A DNA stretch of 64,000 bases from Acidimicrobiaceae bacterium (GTDB lineage Bacteria; Actinomycetota; Acidimicrobiia; Acidimicrobiales; Ilumatobacteraceae), in assembly GCA_020637295.1 (NCBI GenBank), contig JACJWF010000004.1, forward strand, positions 186,001 to 250,000, given 5' to 3'. The first letter of the stretch is position 1. The number at the start of each line of letters is the position of its first letter. The translations under genes and the position numbers were made by a program. This document shows positions 50,985-59,092 of the stretch, one piece after another. The notes beneath the pieces were generated by a model. The model was given only the letters and a program-made list of their open reading frames with translations, ran no database searches and had not been told where the DNA came from.

Positions 50985-51503
50985 TCAGGCCCGCACGTCG
51001 GGCTGCGGGTCCAGCCCGGCGTCGAACTCGGTCTGCAGGGCGTCGCGCAACTGGCCCGCGCCGCGGAAGCCACGGACGGCCCACTCCCGGCGCTCGCCGT
51101 TGTCGCTGACCGCCTCGACCCGCCACGGCCGGCCGAGCACGAACCGCCCGACGGCACCTCCGACGAAGACGAACGCCAGCCAGAGCAGGTCCAGCCCGAG
51201 CAGGATCACGGGCGGGAACACGAACCACAGCAAGAGGAACGCGGCGACGGCGATCAGCAGGATCGCCAGGTCGTCGAAGCCGTCCACGCACCCGTCAGCG
51301 GCGTCGATGCCGTCCCACCAGCGCGAGTCCCGCTGCGTTCCCCGGCTGGGCGTCGGCGTGCCGGTGGGTGCGGCGGGACGGTCCGTGGACCAGGAACGGC
51401 GGACGCGTCTCGACACGGTGCGGAACCGCTCGCGCACGCCGACACCGTCGCGGTGGGGCAGCCAGCGGCGGCGAACCCGCCACGTGGGCCGGGTGGGCAG
51501 CAA
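50985..51503 (-). CDS. Membrane protein with WRVRRRWLP motif, unknown function
   Basis: About 172 residues from TTG 51503. An Arg/Trp-rich N-terminus (TWRVRRRWLPHRDGVGVRER), a membrane pair (DLAILLIAVAAFLLLWFVFP and LGLDLLWLAFVFVGGAVGRF) and a soluble end with RPWRVEAVSDNGERREWAVR. The layout recalls small actinobacterial proteins with W-x-V-RRRWLP. The start is uncertain: GTG 51437, or CTG 51512 overlapping the sigma-factor stop, are alternatives. Confidence 0.65.
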   Translation of the reverse strand: MLPTRPTWRVRRRWLPHRDGVGVRERFRTVSRRVRRSWSTDRPAAPTGTPTPSRGTQRDSRWWDGIDAADGCVDGFDDLAILLIAVAAFLLLWFVFPPVILLGLDLLWLAFVFVGGAVGRFVLGRPWRVEAVSDNGERREWAVRGFRGAGQLRDALQTEFDAGLDPQPDVRA

Positions 51504-51508
51504 CGGCG

Positions 51509-52444
51509 TCAGACGGCCAGGAGGTCGCGGGCGCCGGTGTCGCTGCTGGGGTGGCGCAGCTTGCTCATCGCCCGGGCTTCGATCTGGCGGATGCGTTCCC
51601 GGGTCAGGTTGAAGTGCTCGCCGACCTCTTCCAGCGTGCGCGGCTCGCCGCGGTCCAGCCCGAAGCGCAGCTTCAGGATCTCCCGCTCGCGCTCGTCCAG
51701 CGGGGCCAGCAGGCGGGCGATCTCCTCCGGTAGCAGCGCGGTGGCCGCCACCTCGAAGGGCGACTCGGCGGAGCGGTCCTCCACCACGTCGCCGAGCTCG
51801 GCGTCGCCGTCCTCGCGCAGCGGCTCGCTGAGCGACAGGGGCTCGGCCGCGAAGCGCAGTGCCTCGGTGACCTTGTCCTCCGGCATCTCCACTTCCTTGG
51901 CCAGCTCGCTGAGCGTGGCCGGGCGGCCGAGCTTGAGCTCCAGCCGGCTGCGGGCCTTCTGCAGGCGGGCCAGGGTGTCGCCGGCGTGGACCGGGAGGCG
52001 GATGGTGCGACCCGTGTTGGCGATGCCGCGGGTGATGGCCTGACGGATCCACCAGGTGGCGTAGGTGGAGAACTTGAAGCCCTTGCGCCAGTCGAACTTC
52101 TCGACGGCGTGCATCAGGCCGAGGTTGCCCTCCTGGATGAGGTCCAGCAACGGCAGGCCGCTGGCCTGGTACTTCTTGGCGATCGACACCACGAGGCGGA
52201 GGTTCGACTGGACGAACGCCCGCTCGGCGTCCTCGCCTTCACGGGCCGCCCGGCGCAGTTCGCGCTTCTTGGCCGCCGTGAGCTCTCCGCCGCCGTCGAG
52301 TTCGGCGATGGCCGCCTTGCCCGCTTCGATCTGCTTGGCGAGCCGGACCTCGTCGTCCTTCGTGAGCAGGCTGTACTGGCCGATGTCGGTGAGATAGAGA
52401 CGAACAAGGTCTTCCTCGTCCCGTTCCACGCGATCTTTCGCCAC
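51509..52444 (-). CDS. RNA polymerase sigma factor, sigma-70 group 1/2 (RpoD/HrdB-like)
   Basis: 311 residues. Region 1.2 DLVRLYLTDIGQYSLLTKDD, region 2 AFVQSNLRLVVSIAKKYQAS, LDLIQEGNLGLMHAVEKFDW and GFKFSTYATWWIRQAITRGI, region 3 GRPATLSELAKEVEM, region 4 LTRERIRQIEARAMSKLRHP. It lacks the long region 1.1 of primary factors, so it could be the principal sigma or a group 2 relative. GAGGAGCAGCC before GTG 52444 fixes the start. Confidence 0.93.
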   Translation of the reverse strand: MAKDRVERDEEDLVRLYLTDIGQYSLLTKDDEVRLAKQIEAGKAAIAELDGGGELTAAKKRELRRAAREGEDAERAFVQSNLRLVVSIAKKYQASGLPLLDLIQEGNLGLMHAVEKFDWRKGFKFSTYATWWIRQAITRGIANTGRTIRLPVHAGDTLARLQKARSRLELKLGRPATLSELAKEVEMPEDKVTEALRFAAEPLSLSEPLREDGDAELGDVVEDRSAESPFEVAATALLPEEIARLLAPLDEREREILKLRFGLDRGEPRTLEEVGEHFNLTRERIRQIEARAMSKLRHPSSDTGARDLLAV

Positions 52445-52587
52445 GGCTGCTCCTCGCTCTACCAAAGGGGGGTCCGGACGGGTCGCCAACCCGGTGATTC
52501 GGTCACGATACCGAGGTCGTCAAGCCCGTCCACCCCTGTGCACAGATTCACAAGGTGATCGTCGCGGGGCCGTCGCGGCCTGCTGGC

Positions 52588-52593
52588 TAGGGT
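52588..52593 (+). promoter_or_regulatory. -10 box TAGGGT for the ABM-domain gene (leaderless)
   Basis: Seven bases before ATG 52601; no ribosome site. In the 156-base divergent gap next to the sigma-factor gene; nothing else clear there. Confidence 0.45.
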
Positions 52594-52600
52594 CGCGGCG

Positions 52601-52915
52601 ATGAGCGACGAGGTGGAACTGGCCGTGGTGAGCATGCGGTTCGACGCAGCCGATCCGGCGGCGCTGCTCGGTGTGCTCTCCAAGTACGTCGTGCTCACGC
52701 GGATGGAGCCGGGCTGCCGCAATGTGGATCTGTGCCAGTCGGTGCTGTCGCCCGGCCGCTTCCTGGTGGTGGAGAAGTGGGACAGCCCGGATCATCAGCG
52801 GGCGCACTTCGACAGCGCGGTGATGGTGGAGATGGCCCAGTCCTGCACCGGCCTGCTGACTGCCGCGCCGGACATCGAGTTGTGGGACGGCGCCAGCGCC
52901 CACGACCTGCGCTGA
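52601..52915 (+). CDS. ABM-domain (antibiotic biosynthesis monooxygenase-like) protein
   Basis: 104 residues. A single ferredoxin-like ABM fold: MEPGCRNVDLCQSVLSPGRF, LVVEKWDSPDHQRAHFDSAV. Such small proteins dimerise and act as cofactor-free oxygenases or as quinone/peroxide-handling proteins; many have no known activity. Followed after 88 bases by the BI-1 gene. Confidence 0.85.
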   Translation: MSDEVELAVVSMRFDAADPAALLGVLSKYVVLTRMEPGCRNVDLCQSVLSPGRFLVVEKWDSPDHQRAHFDSAVMVEMAQSCTGLLTAAPDIELWDGASAHDLR

Positions 52916-53003
52916 ACCCTCACCGAACCGTCACCTCGCGCACACACTCGGGCGGTAGGGTTCCCGCCAACGTGACCCGCCACGAGCGAAACGAGAGGTC
53001 CCG

Positions 53004-53810
53004 ATGTCGAACCCCATCCTCAACGACCGCAACTTCAACAAGGTCGCCGAGAACCCCGGCTGGGCGGCGCCCGAGCCGTCCACCCGCTCCACCCCGATCG
53101 ACGACGGCCCGATCAGCCCATGGCAGTCCGCCCGCGACACCATGAGCGTCAGTGGGTCCATCACCGCCACCGGCGTGCTCATGGTGCTGCTGGTCGCTGC
53201 CGCGGTGGTGGGTTGGAACATGGTGGAGACCTCCACCAACACGTTCCCCGCGGCGGCGATGATCGGTGTGGTCGTCGGCCTGGTCTGTGTCATCGTGATG
53301 ATGTTCAAGCCGATGTGGGCGCGTGTGCTCGGCCCCATCTACGCCCTGGGCGAAGGCCTGTTCATCGGTGTCATCTCCAAGGCGTACAACGATGTGTACG
53401 GCGGTGGCATCGTCGTCCAGGCCGTGGGCGCCACCCTGGCCGTGGCCCTCGTGATGCTGGTCCTGTACCGCACCCGGGTCATCAAGGTCACCGAGAAGCT
53501 GCGCAGCGTCATCATGGCCGCCACGCTCGGCCTGATGGCGTTCTACGCGCTCACCTTCGTCATCCACCTGTTCGGGCCGGACATCGGTGCGTGGCACCGC
53601 GGCTCCAACGGCATGGGCATCCTGTTCAGCGTGTTCGCCGCCGGCCTGGCCGCGTTCAACCTGCTGCTGGACTTCGACTTCATCGAGCGCGGCGCCAAGC
53701 GCCAACTGCCCAAGGGCATGGAGTGGGTGGCCGCGGTGGGCCTGCTCGTCACCCTGGTGTGGCTGTACCTGGAACTGCTGCGCCTGCTGGCCAAGCTGCA
53801 GGACCGCTGA
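53004..53810 (+). CDS. Bax inhibitor-1/YccA-family membrane protein
   Basis: 268 residues with seven membrane helices after a 55-residue polar start (SNPILNDRNFNKVAENPGWA). Family blocks: PIYALGEGLFIGVISKAYND and AAGLAAFNLLLDFDFIERGA. BI-1 proteins act as calcium leak channels or stress modulators; bacterial members are little studied. GAGAGGTCCCG precedes ATG 53004. Confidence 0.9.
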   Translation: MSNPILNDRNFNKVAENPGWAAPEPSTRSTPIDDGPISPWQSARDTMSVSGSITATGVLMVLLVAAAVVGWNMVETSTNTFPAAAMIGVVVGLVCVIVMMFKPMWARVLGPIYALGEGLFIGVISKAYNDVYGGGIVVQAVGATLAVALVMLVLYRTRVIKVTEKLRSVIMAATLGLMAFYALTFVIHLFGPDIGAWHRGSNGMGILFSVFAAGLAAFNLLLDFDFIERGAKRQLPKGMEWVAAVGLLVTLVWLYLELLRLLAKLQDR

Positions 53811-53826
53811 GCACGGCTCGTCGCCG

Positions 53827-54813
53827 CTACAGCGTGCGGAGGAAGCCCAGCAGGGCGTCGTTGAACGCCCGCGGGGCCTCCTGCTGCACCCAGTGCCCGG
53901 CGTCGGGGATCAACACCTCGCCGCGGTAGTCGGGCAGCAGGTTGCGCATGCGCTCCGGGCCGGTGGGGTCCATCAGGCGGACCACGTCGTCCTCGCCGCA
54001 GATGAAGTAGCTGGGCATGGCCACCCGGTCGGCGTGGAGATTGGCCAGCACGGCGAAGTTGCCGTCCAGGTTGCGGTAGTAGCTGACCGGGCCGAAGAAC
54101 CCGCTGTGGGCGAACTCGCGGGCGTACTCGTCGAGGTCGGCATCTGTCAACCACGGCCCTTCCGGCCCTGGATACGGCAACGCCGGCGGGGCGTCCATCA
54201 TCGTCAGGAAGCCGGTGCCCTCCATCGGCGGCAGCTCGGTGGGCATCTCCCGCCCCTTGGTGGCCGCGCCCGACGCGCCGTACAGCACCTTGGCCATGGT
54301 GTCGCGTGGGTCGGCATCCAGCTCGGCCTCCGGCGGGCCGACCTGCTGGAAGTAGAGGATGTAGAAGAAGCGGTCGCCGTAGACCATGTTCATCAGCTGG
54401 GTCGGTGGCGCCGGCCACTCCACGTACGGCACGCTGACCCCCACGACGGCGCGCACCCGCTCCGGCTGCAGCACCGCAGCCTGCCAGACGATGATGCTGC
54501 CCCAGTCGTGGCCGACGAAGATCGCCTGCTCCTTGCCGTAGTGGTCCAGCAGGGCGAACAGGTCGCCGGTGAGTTGCTCGATGCCGTAGGCGTCGACCTC
54601 CTGCGGCGCGGAGGAGTGGCCGTAGCCGCGCTGGTCAGGGGCCAGCACGTGGAAGCCGGCGTCCACCAGGGGCGCGAACTGGTGGCGCCAGCTGTGGGCC
54701 AATTCGGGGAACCCGTGGCAGAGCAACACGGTGGGGTTGCCAGGGTCGCCGGCCTCGTGGACGACGAGCTCCACTCCATTGACGGCGATGTGGTGCGTGG
54801 TGACGGCGGTCAT
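53827..54813 (-). CDS. Alpha/beta hydrolase, epoxide hydrolase-like
   Basis: 328 residues. HGFPE oxyanion motif (LLCHGFPELAHSW), nucleophile Asp in FVGHDWGSIIVWQAA, and catalytic His in PDAGHWVQQEAP; the acid residue is likely Asp in GEDDVVRLMDP. An Asp nucleophile fits epoxide hydrolases or haloalkane dehalogenases more than esterases. AAGACT lies six bases before ATG 54813. Confidence 0.9.
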   Translation of the reverse strand: MTAVTTHHIAVNGVELVVHEAGDPGNPTVLLCHGFPELAHSWRHQFAPLVDAGFHVLAPDQRGYGHSSAPQEVDAYGIEQLTGDLFALLDHYGKEQAIFVGHDWGSIIVWQAAVLQPERVRAVVGVSVPYVEWPAPPTQLMNMVYGDRFFYILYFQQVGPPEAELDADPRDTMAKVLYGASGAATKGREMPTELPPMEGTGFLTMMDAPPALPYPGPEGPWLTDADLDEYAREFAHSGFFGPVSYYRNLDGNFAVLANLHADRVAMPSYFICGEDDVVRLMDPTGPERMRNLLPDYRGEVLIPDAGHWVQQEAPRAFNDALLGFLRTL

Positions 54814-54867
54814 CCGGGCAGTCTTGCCCACCCGGACCCGGCCGTCGTGCACCCTGCTGCCGGCTGC

Positions 54868-55869
54868 CTACAGGTAGTAGCCGGTGATGTCGATGATGAA
54901 GTTCGCCGACGTGGCCGTGCCGCCCGCCACCACCGTGAGCTGGCGCGACGTGTTCAGTGAGCTGAGCGTGCCGTTGGCCACGATCTGGTTCGACGCGAAC
55001 CAGTTGATGCTGGAGGCGTTGACGGCGCTGTTGCCGCCGGGGTTCACCGCGAGGTATCCGTTGGAGCCCACCGTGTTGACCACGGTGAGGTTGAACGTCA
55101 CGGCGCGAGCGTTGGCCGGCACGAAGTTGTTCTCCACCACGGCGCCACCGCTGGGGTTGATCCGGTTGGCCACCGAGATGGTGCGGTTGAATCCGGTGGA
55201 CAGGGGACCGGCGCCACCCTGCGCCGGGCGCGAGTCGTAGACGCGCCCAGGGGTGACGGCGTGGAAACCACCCGACACCCCGGCACCGGTGATCTTGCGC
55301 CACCGCGTGGAGCCGGAGCCGTCGACGCAGAACCACAGGTCGCCGCTGTTGACCTTGAACTGGCCTTCCGAACCCGAGTTCTGCGTGGGGGCACCGGAGC
55401 CGCTGTTGTCGGTGAGCTTCAGCGGCACCGGGCCGTCGAGCTTGGCGCCGATGCCGGACTTGCTGGCGCCCCACAGGCCGATGTTGAAGCCGCCGGTCTT
55501 CGTGCTGTCGGCGTAGGCCGAGATGCACGAGAGGCCGGCGTTGATGTTGTTGAGGCTGGAGTCGTTGGTGACGGTGAACGCGCCGGCCACCCGGCCCGTG
55601 TCGTAGCTCCAGCTCGATGAGGGAATCAACCATGTGGGCGTCTGCGCGGTCTGGCTGTCGTTGCCGATGACGAGGTTGTTGCCGTCGGAGGCAGCGGCGG
55701 GGCGGGCGAAGGCCAGGCCGCCCACGGCGGCGCCGGCAGCGGCAGCACCGATGCCGCGGAGCATGTTGCGGCGGTTGACCGGCTCGTCCGGGCGGGCCTC
55801 CAGCTCGTCCAAGCGAGCCTGCATGCGGTGCAGTTCAGCCTTCAGCGTTGCGATCTCGTTGTGGTCCAC
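54868..55869 (-). CDS. Tat-exported surface protein with coiled-coil N-terminus
   Basis: 333 residues. A coiled coil (IATLKAELHRMQARLDELEA) precedes a Tat signal, NRRNMLRGIGAAAAGAAVGG with the twin Arg, cleaved near ARPAAAS. The exported part is rich in Ser/Gly/Asn with TFNLTVVNTVGSNGYLAVNP and ends SANFIIDITGYYL, a pattern seen in beta-rich secreted repeats. The ribosome site AAGGGAG sits six bases before GTG 55869, so I prefer it to ATG 55875. Function unknown. Confidence 0.83.
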   Translation of the reverse strand: MDHNEIATLKAELHRMQARLDELEARPDEPVNRRNMLRGIGAAAAGAAVGGLAFARPAAASDGNNLVIGNDSQTAQTPTWLIPSSSWSYDTGRVAGAFTVTNDSSLNNINAGLSCISAYADSTKTGGFNIGLWGASKSGIGAKLDGPVPLKLTDNSGSGAPTQNSGSEGQFKVNSGDLWFCVDGSGSTRWRKITGAGVSGGFHAVTPGRVYDSRPAQGGAGPLSTGFNRTISVANRINPSGGAVVENNFVPANARAVTFNLTVVNTVGSNGYLAVNPGGNSAVNASSINWFASNQIVANGTLSSLNTSRQLTVVAGGTATSANFIIDITGYYL

Positions 55870-55947
55870 GGACATCTCCCTTGTCGTGCAGGCGGGGCTC
55901 GTCCCCGTCGCCGTGTGGTTGCCCAGCACCTTAGACGGGCTGAACGC

Positions 55948-56508
55948 TCAGGTGAAGCGCGCGCGCAGCGTGTTGAACCGGCGACGCAGCGGGCTGGCCA
56001 GCCAGTGCTCGCGTTCGATCCCGATGACGTGGACGTCGGTGAGCGCGCCGCCCACCACCATCCGCTCGCGCAGCACGCCCAACCTCACGGCCTCGCCGCG
56101 GCGCAGACCGGACTCGAAGGCGTGCACGTTGTGCTCGAAGGAATGGGCGTAGAGCCAGCGGATCGGCCAGTTGCCGAACGCCCACTCGCAGAACGCCATC
56201 AACCCCTCCATCACCAGGCCGCTGCCCCGGTGTTCCGGCCCGGAGTAGAGGGAGAACCAGCCGTGGCCGGCGCGCAGGTCCACATCGTGCAGTTGCAGGT
56301 AGCCAACCACCGTGCCGCTCTCCCGGCCCTCCACCACCATGATCTGCTGGGTCTGGCGCCACAGCGCCGGCTCGTACTCCTGGAGCGGCGGCAGGTCGCC
56401 CCGGTAACGCCACGTCATCGCGGTGGACGGATCCGACTCGATCTCGTAGAGCCGCAGGTAGTCGTCCGGCTGCACCGGCCGGAACACGATGCGTGACGTG
56501 GTGATCAT
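55948..56508 (-). CDS. GNAT acetyltransferase (RimJ-like)
   Basis: 186 residues. FRPVQPDDYLRLYEIESDPS, YSGPEHRGSGLVMEGLMAFC (acetyl-CoA loop HRGSGL) and HNVHAFESGLRRGEAVRLGV match GNAT/RimJ-type enzymes. Substrate unknown. It overlaps the second GNAT gene by four bases (ATGA) and is the last gene of a coupled five-gene run that starts at 59057. Confidence 0.87.
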   Translation of the reverse strand: MITTSRIVFRPVQPDDYLRLYEIESDPSTAMTWRYRGDLPPLQEYEPALWRQTQQIMVVEGRESGTVVGYLQLHDVDLRAGHGWFSLYSGPEHRGSGLVMEGLMAFCEWAFGNWPIRWLYAHSFEHNVHAFESGLRRGEAVRLGVLRERMVVGGALTDVHVIGIEREHWLASPLRRRFNTLRARFT

Positions 56509-57038
56509 CGCCGCAGGCCCTCTCTCCACTCCTGGAACCGCTCGGCGGTGAGCACGGCGATCGTGCGGTCCTCGTAGTGACCGTCGATCTGCGTGAAGTC
56601 CGGGTAGCGCACCTCGATCTCGAACAGATCGGCGAGGTCACCCAGCAGGTCAGGATCGCCGCTGAACCGCTCCACGTACAGGCGCCGGATGGCGGCGCCG
56701 TCGAACGCGGCCACCAGCAGGTCCGGCGCGTAGCGGCGGGCCAGCGCCTGGGCGGCGGGGTCGGGGAGGGAGAAGAACTCCAGTGTGGCGGTGCCCGAGG
56801 CGCCGGCGTCGGCCAGCATGGCGCAGGCGACGGGTTGCTGACCCTCGTCGAAGACGATCACCCCGGCGGCGACACCCGAAGCGGTCTCCAGCAGGTGGCT
56901 GGGCTCCAGGCCGTCGCGGCTGAACCGCCACCACCGCGGGTCCACGTCGGCCACGAGCCGGTAGACGAACGGGATGTCGGTGGCGGCGATGAGGCGCCAT
57001 CCGCTGGACGGCGCGACGGGTGCAGGCTGATCACTCAG
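56505..57038 (-). CDS. GNAT-like acetyltransferase, probable CTG start
   Basis: 177 residues from CTG 57038, giving LSDQPAPVAPSSGWRLIAAT. GNAT-like order with VYRLVADVDPRWWRFSRDGL and CAMLADAGASGTATLEFFSL; the acetyl-CoA loop is degenerate, so activity is uncertain. No ATG, GTG or TTG is in frame before the fold begins. The CTG overlaps the upstream TGA (CTGA), as for the dehydrogenase gene at 46516. Its stop overlaps the next GNAT. Confidence 0.72.
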   Translation of the reverse strand: MSDQPAPVAPSSGWRLIAATDIPFVYRLVADVDPRWWRFSRDGLEPSHLLETASGVAAGVIVFDEGQQPVACAMLADAGASGTATLEFFSLPDPAAQALARRYAPDLLVAAFDGAAIRRLYVERFSGDPDLLGDLADLFEIEVRYPDFTQIDGHYEDRTIAVLTAERFQEWREGLRR

Positions 57039-57586
57039 GGCGCGTCGACCACCATGGACTCGCCGGATGTCAGCGACTGCAACTCTCCCCAGGTGAGCGC
57101 GTCGGCGGCCCATACCCGCTCGAAGCGGGTGTCCACCTGATCGGTGAACCCGAACCGGTTGCGGAAGTTGTACCGGAACCGTTGCTGGTTGACGGTGAGG
57201 CCGAGGCGGGCCATCCGCCCGGCGCAGTAGGTGTCCCACGCGGCGGCCTGCTGGAGGGTGAGGTCGTCGTCCGTCGGGGCCTCGCCGAAGCCGCCCTCCA
57301 GCCGGTCGCGGGCCTTCAGCAGGCAGCGGGCCAGGCTGGCGGCGGTGGCCGTCTCGCTCTGGTGGCGGGGGCGCTTGGTGTCCTCGAACGCCCCGCTCTC
57401 CACGTGCAGCACGATGGTGTCGCCGAGGTCGATGCGCACCCGCGACAGCGGCGTGGTCTCGTCGATCTCCACCTGCACCGGCCGGTCGATGCCCGTGAGG
57501 CGGGCGACGTCGTCGGCGATGCGGGCGGTCTGCGCCGCGTCGAAGTGGACGAAGCGGAACTCCTCCGGGGTGACGGTGACGGTCAT
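57035..57586 (-). CDS. Protein of unknown function in the ferritin-like/GNAT run
   Basis: 183 residues, soluble. An alpha/beta first half (VTPEEFRFVHFDAAQTARIA, RIDLGDTIVLHVESGAFEDT) and a helical second half (AAAWDTYCAGRMARLGLTVN, RFRYNFRNRFGFTDQVDTRF). ATG 57586 overlaps the upstream gene stop by four bases. I do not recognise the family. Confidence 0.75.
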   Translation of the reverse strand: MTVTVTPEEFRFVHFDAAQTARIADDVARLTGIDRPVQVEIDETTPLSRVRIDLGDTIVLHVESGAFEDTKRPRHQSETATAASLARCLLKARDRLEGGFGEAPTDDDLTLQQAAAWDTYCAGRMARLGLTVNQQRFRYNFRNRFGFTDQVDTRFERVWAADALTWGELQSLTSGESMVVDAP

Positions 57587-58422
57587 GCCGGGTCGGCGGT
57601 GGTGTCGCCGGCCAGGGCCGCCGCAGCGAAGGCCTTGCGCTCCTCGAGGGCCTTGAGGCTCATCTCGGCGATGTCCTCCACCTCGGTGTCGGTGAAGCCG
57701 GCCAACTCGCGGAAGCGGCGGGCGAGGCCGATCGGTGACTCCTTGGAGTCGCTGCGGGTGCCGCCGAAGCTGAACAGTTTGTCCACCACCTGCTGGAACT
57801 CCAGCGCCTTCTTGCGCCGCTCGGCGTCGTTCTCCGTGATCCGCCGCAGCCAGTCGCTGCCCATCTTCACGTGGGTGACCTCGTCGGCCAGCATCCAGTC
57901 CTCGCAGAACTCGAGGAACGGGTCGCCGGCCAGGTCGCCGAACTCCTTCATCGTGGTGAACACGTCGATGGCCAGGCCCTCGAGCGCCCGGTTGACGCCG
58001 GCCAGGCGCAGCACCGGGTCGTTGCTGCAGGCGGCCTCGAAGAGCACGGTGTTCTCGGCGAACTGGCCGATCTCGGTGCCCATCCAGTCGCTGAGCTTGA
58101 CGCTGATCTCCACATGGCGGGCTTCGTCCCACGCCTGGCGGGCCATGTCCAGCTTCAGCGCGAACGGAGCCTCGGTGCCGGTCTCGAAGTCCCAGCACGT
58201 GCGGCCGGCGCCTTCCAGCGCCTGGATCTCGCCCACGAAGATGCCGTGCATCAGGCCGCGGGCGCGGTCGCTGGCGTCGGCCCGGTCGGGGGTGAGCCGG
58301 TTGGTCTTGTTGCGGCTTTCGGCGTTGAGCACGGTGCGTGGATCGGCCTGCGCCTGGCGCATGGTGATCTGCTCGAACCGCTGGTCGCGGGCGAGCTCCT
58401 CGACGGGGAAGAACTTGCGCAT
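57583..58422 (-). CDS. Ferritin-like diiron-site protein
   Basis: 279 residues, helical. A full diiron-carboxylate pattern is visible: Glu in GEIQALEGAGRTCW, ExxH in WDEARHVEISVKL, Glu in NRALEGLAIDVFTTM, ExxH in LADEVTHVKMGSDW. It may be an oxygenase, oxidase or DUF455-like protein. ATG 58422 overlaps the upstream stop (TAATG) and the gene overlaps the next by four bases. First candidate catalytic protein of this run. Confidence 0.83.
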   Translation of the reverse strand: MRKFFPVEELARDQRFEQITMRQAQADPRTVLNAESRNKTNRLTPDRADASDRARGLMHGIFVGEIQALEGAGRTCWDFETGTEAPFALKLDMARQAWDEARHVEISVKLSDWMGTEIGQFAENTVLFEAACSNDPVLRLAGVNRALEGLAIDVFTTMKEFGDLAGDPFLEFCEDWMLADEVTHVKMGSDWLRRITENDAERRKKALEFQQVVDKLFSFGGTRSDSKESPIGLARRFRELAGFTDTEVEDIAEMSLKALEERKAFAAAALAGDTTADPA

Positions 58423-59057
58423 TACTCCATACCTCCAATGGTGCCCGGGCCGGCGATGCCGCCGGCTTCGAGCATCAGGGTTTCCAGGCGGGCCTGGTGG
58501 GCGGCCGCCCGCTGGACCTCCTCGGGCGTGTCGAGGAGGGACTGGATGAGCATCTCGCCGTCCGTCCAGTCGGCCACTTCGTCCTGCAGGGCGAAGTTGA
58601 GCGAACGGATGGTGGGTGCGTCGGTGATCTCGCTGGTGTTGTTGCGATGGAACGTGTATGCCGCGATGAAGTGGGGGATGAACACCCGGTACACGCCGAC
58701 CAGCTTCTCGATCGTCTGCTCCGGCGCCTCCGGCTCGGTCATGGCCTCCACGAAGCGGACCATCGCGTCGTTCGGCGGCACGGTGAGCCGGTCCGGGTTC
58801 ATCTCCCGCAGTTCGGGCAGGCGCTTGTGCCACAGCTCGGCGTGCCAGGCGTGGTGGTAGCAGTGGGTGCCCAGGCGCATCTTCACGTCCAGCTCCGGCA
58901 CGGTGGCCACCCAGCCGCCGAGCGCCTCGAACAGCTTCATCTCGGCCCACTTGTAGTGGCCGACGCGCCGCGCGGTCTCCTCCACGTCGAACAGGCCCGG
59001 CAGCTGACGCCGGTCCCACGGCGCGAACGGCGCCCTCGGCTTGAACGGATCGGCCAC
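58422..59057 (-). CDS. Ferritin-like protein with incomplete metal site
   Basis: 211 residues, helical. It resembles the next gene in layout but its ligands look partial: Glu in YKWAEMKLFEALGGW, ExxH in HAELWHKRLPEL, an ExxD in LQDEVADWTDGEML, and no clear third-helix Glu (IPHFIAAYTFHRNN). This could make it a structural partner of the complete protein. GGGGGA lies six bases before GTG 59057. It is the first gene of the run. Confidence 0.78.
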   Translation of the reverse strand: MADPFKPRAPFAPWDRRQLPGLFDVEETARRVGHYKWAEMKLFEALGGWVATVPELDVKMRLGTHCYHHAWHAELWHKRLPELREMNPDRLTVPPNDAMVRFVEAMTEPEAPEQTIEKLVGVYRVFIPHFIAAYTFHRNNTSEITDAPTIRSLNFALQDEVADWTDGEMLIQSLLDTPEEVQRAAAHQARLETLMLEAGGIAGPGTIGGME

Positions 59058-59092
59058 GAGTTCCCCCTCTACGGACACGAGTGCGGTCGATG

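Noticed and set aside
50985..51512. CTG 51512 as a third firm CTGA start
   Set aside because: TTG 51503 and GTG 51437 are available in the same frame, so the CTG is not needed.
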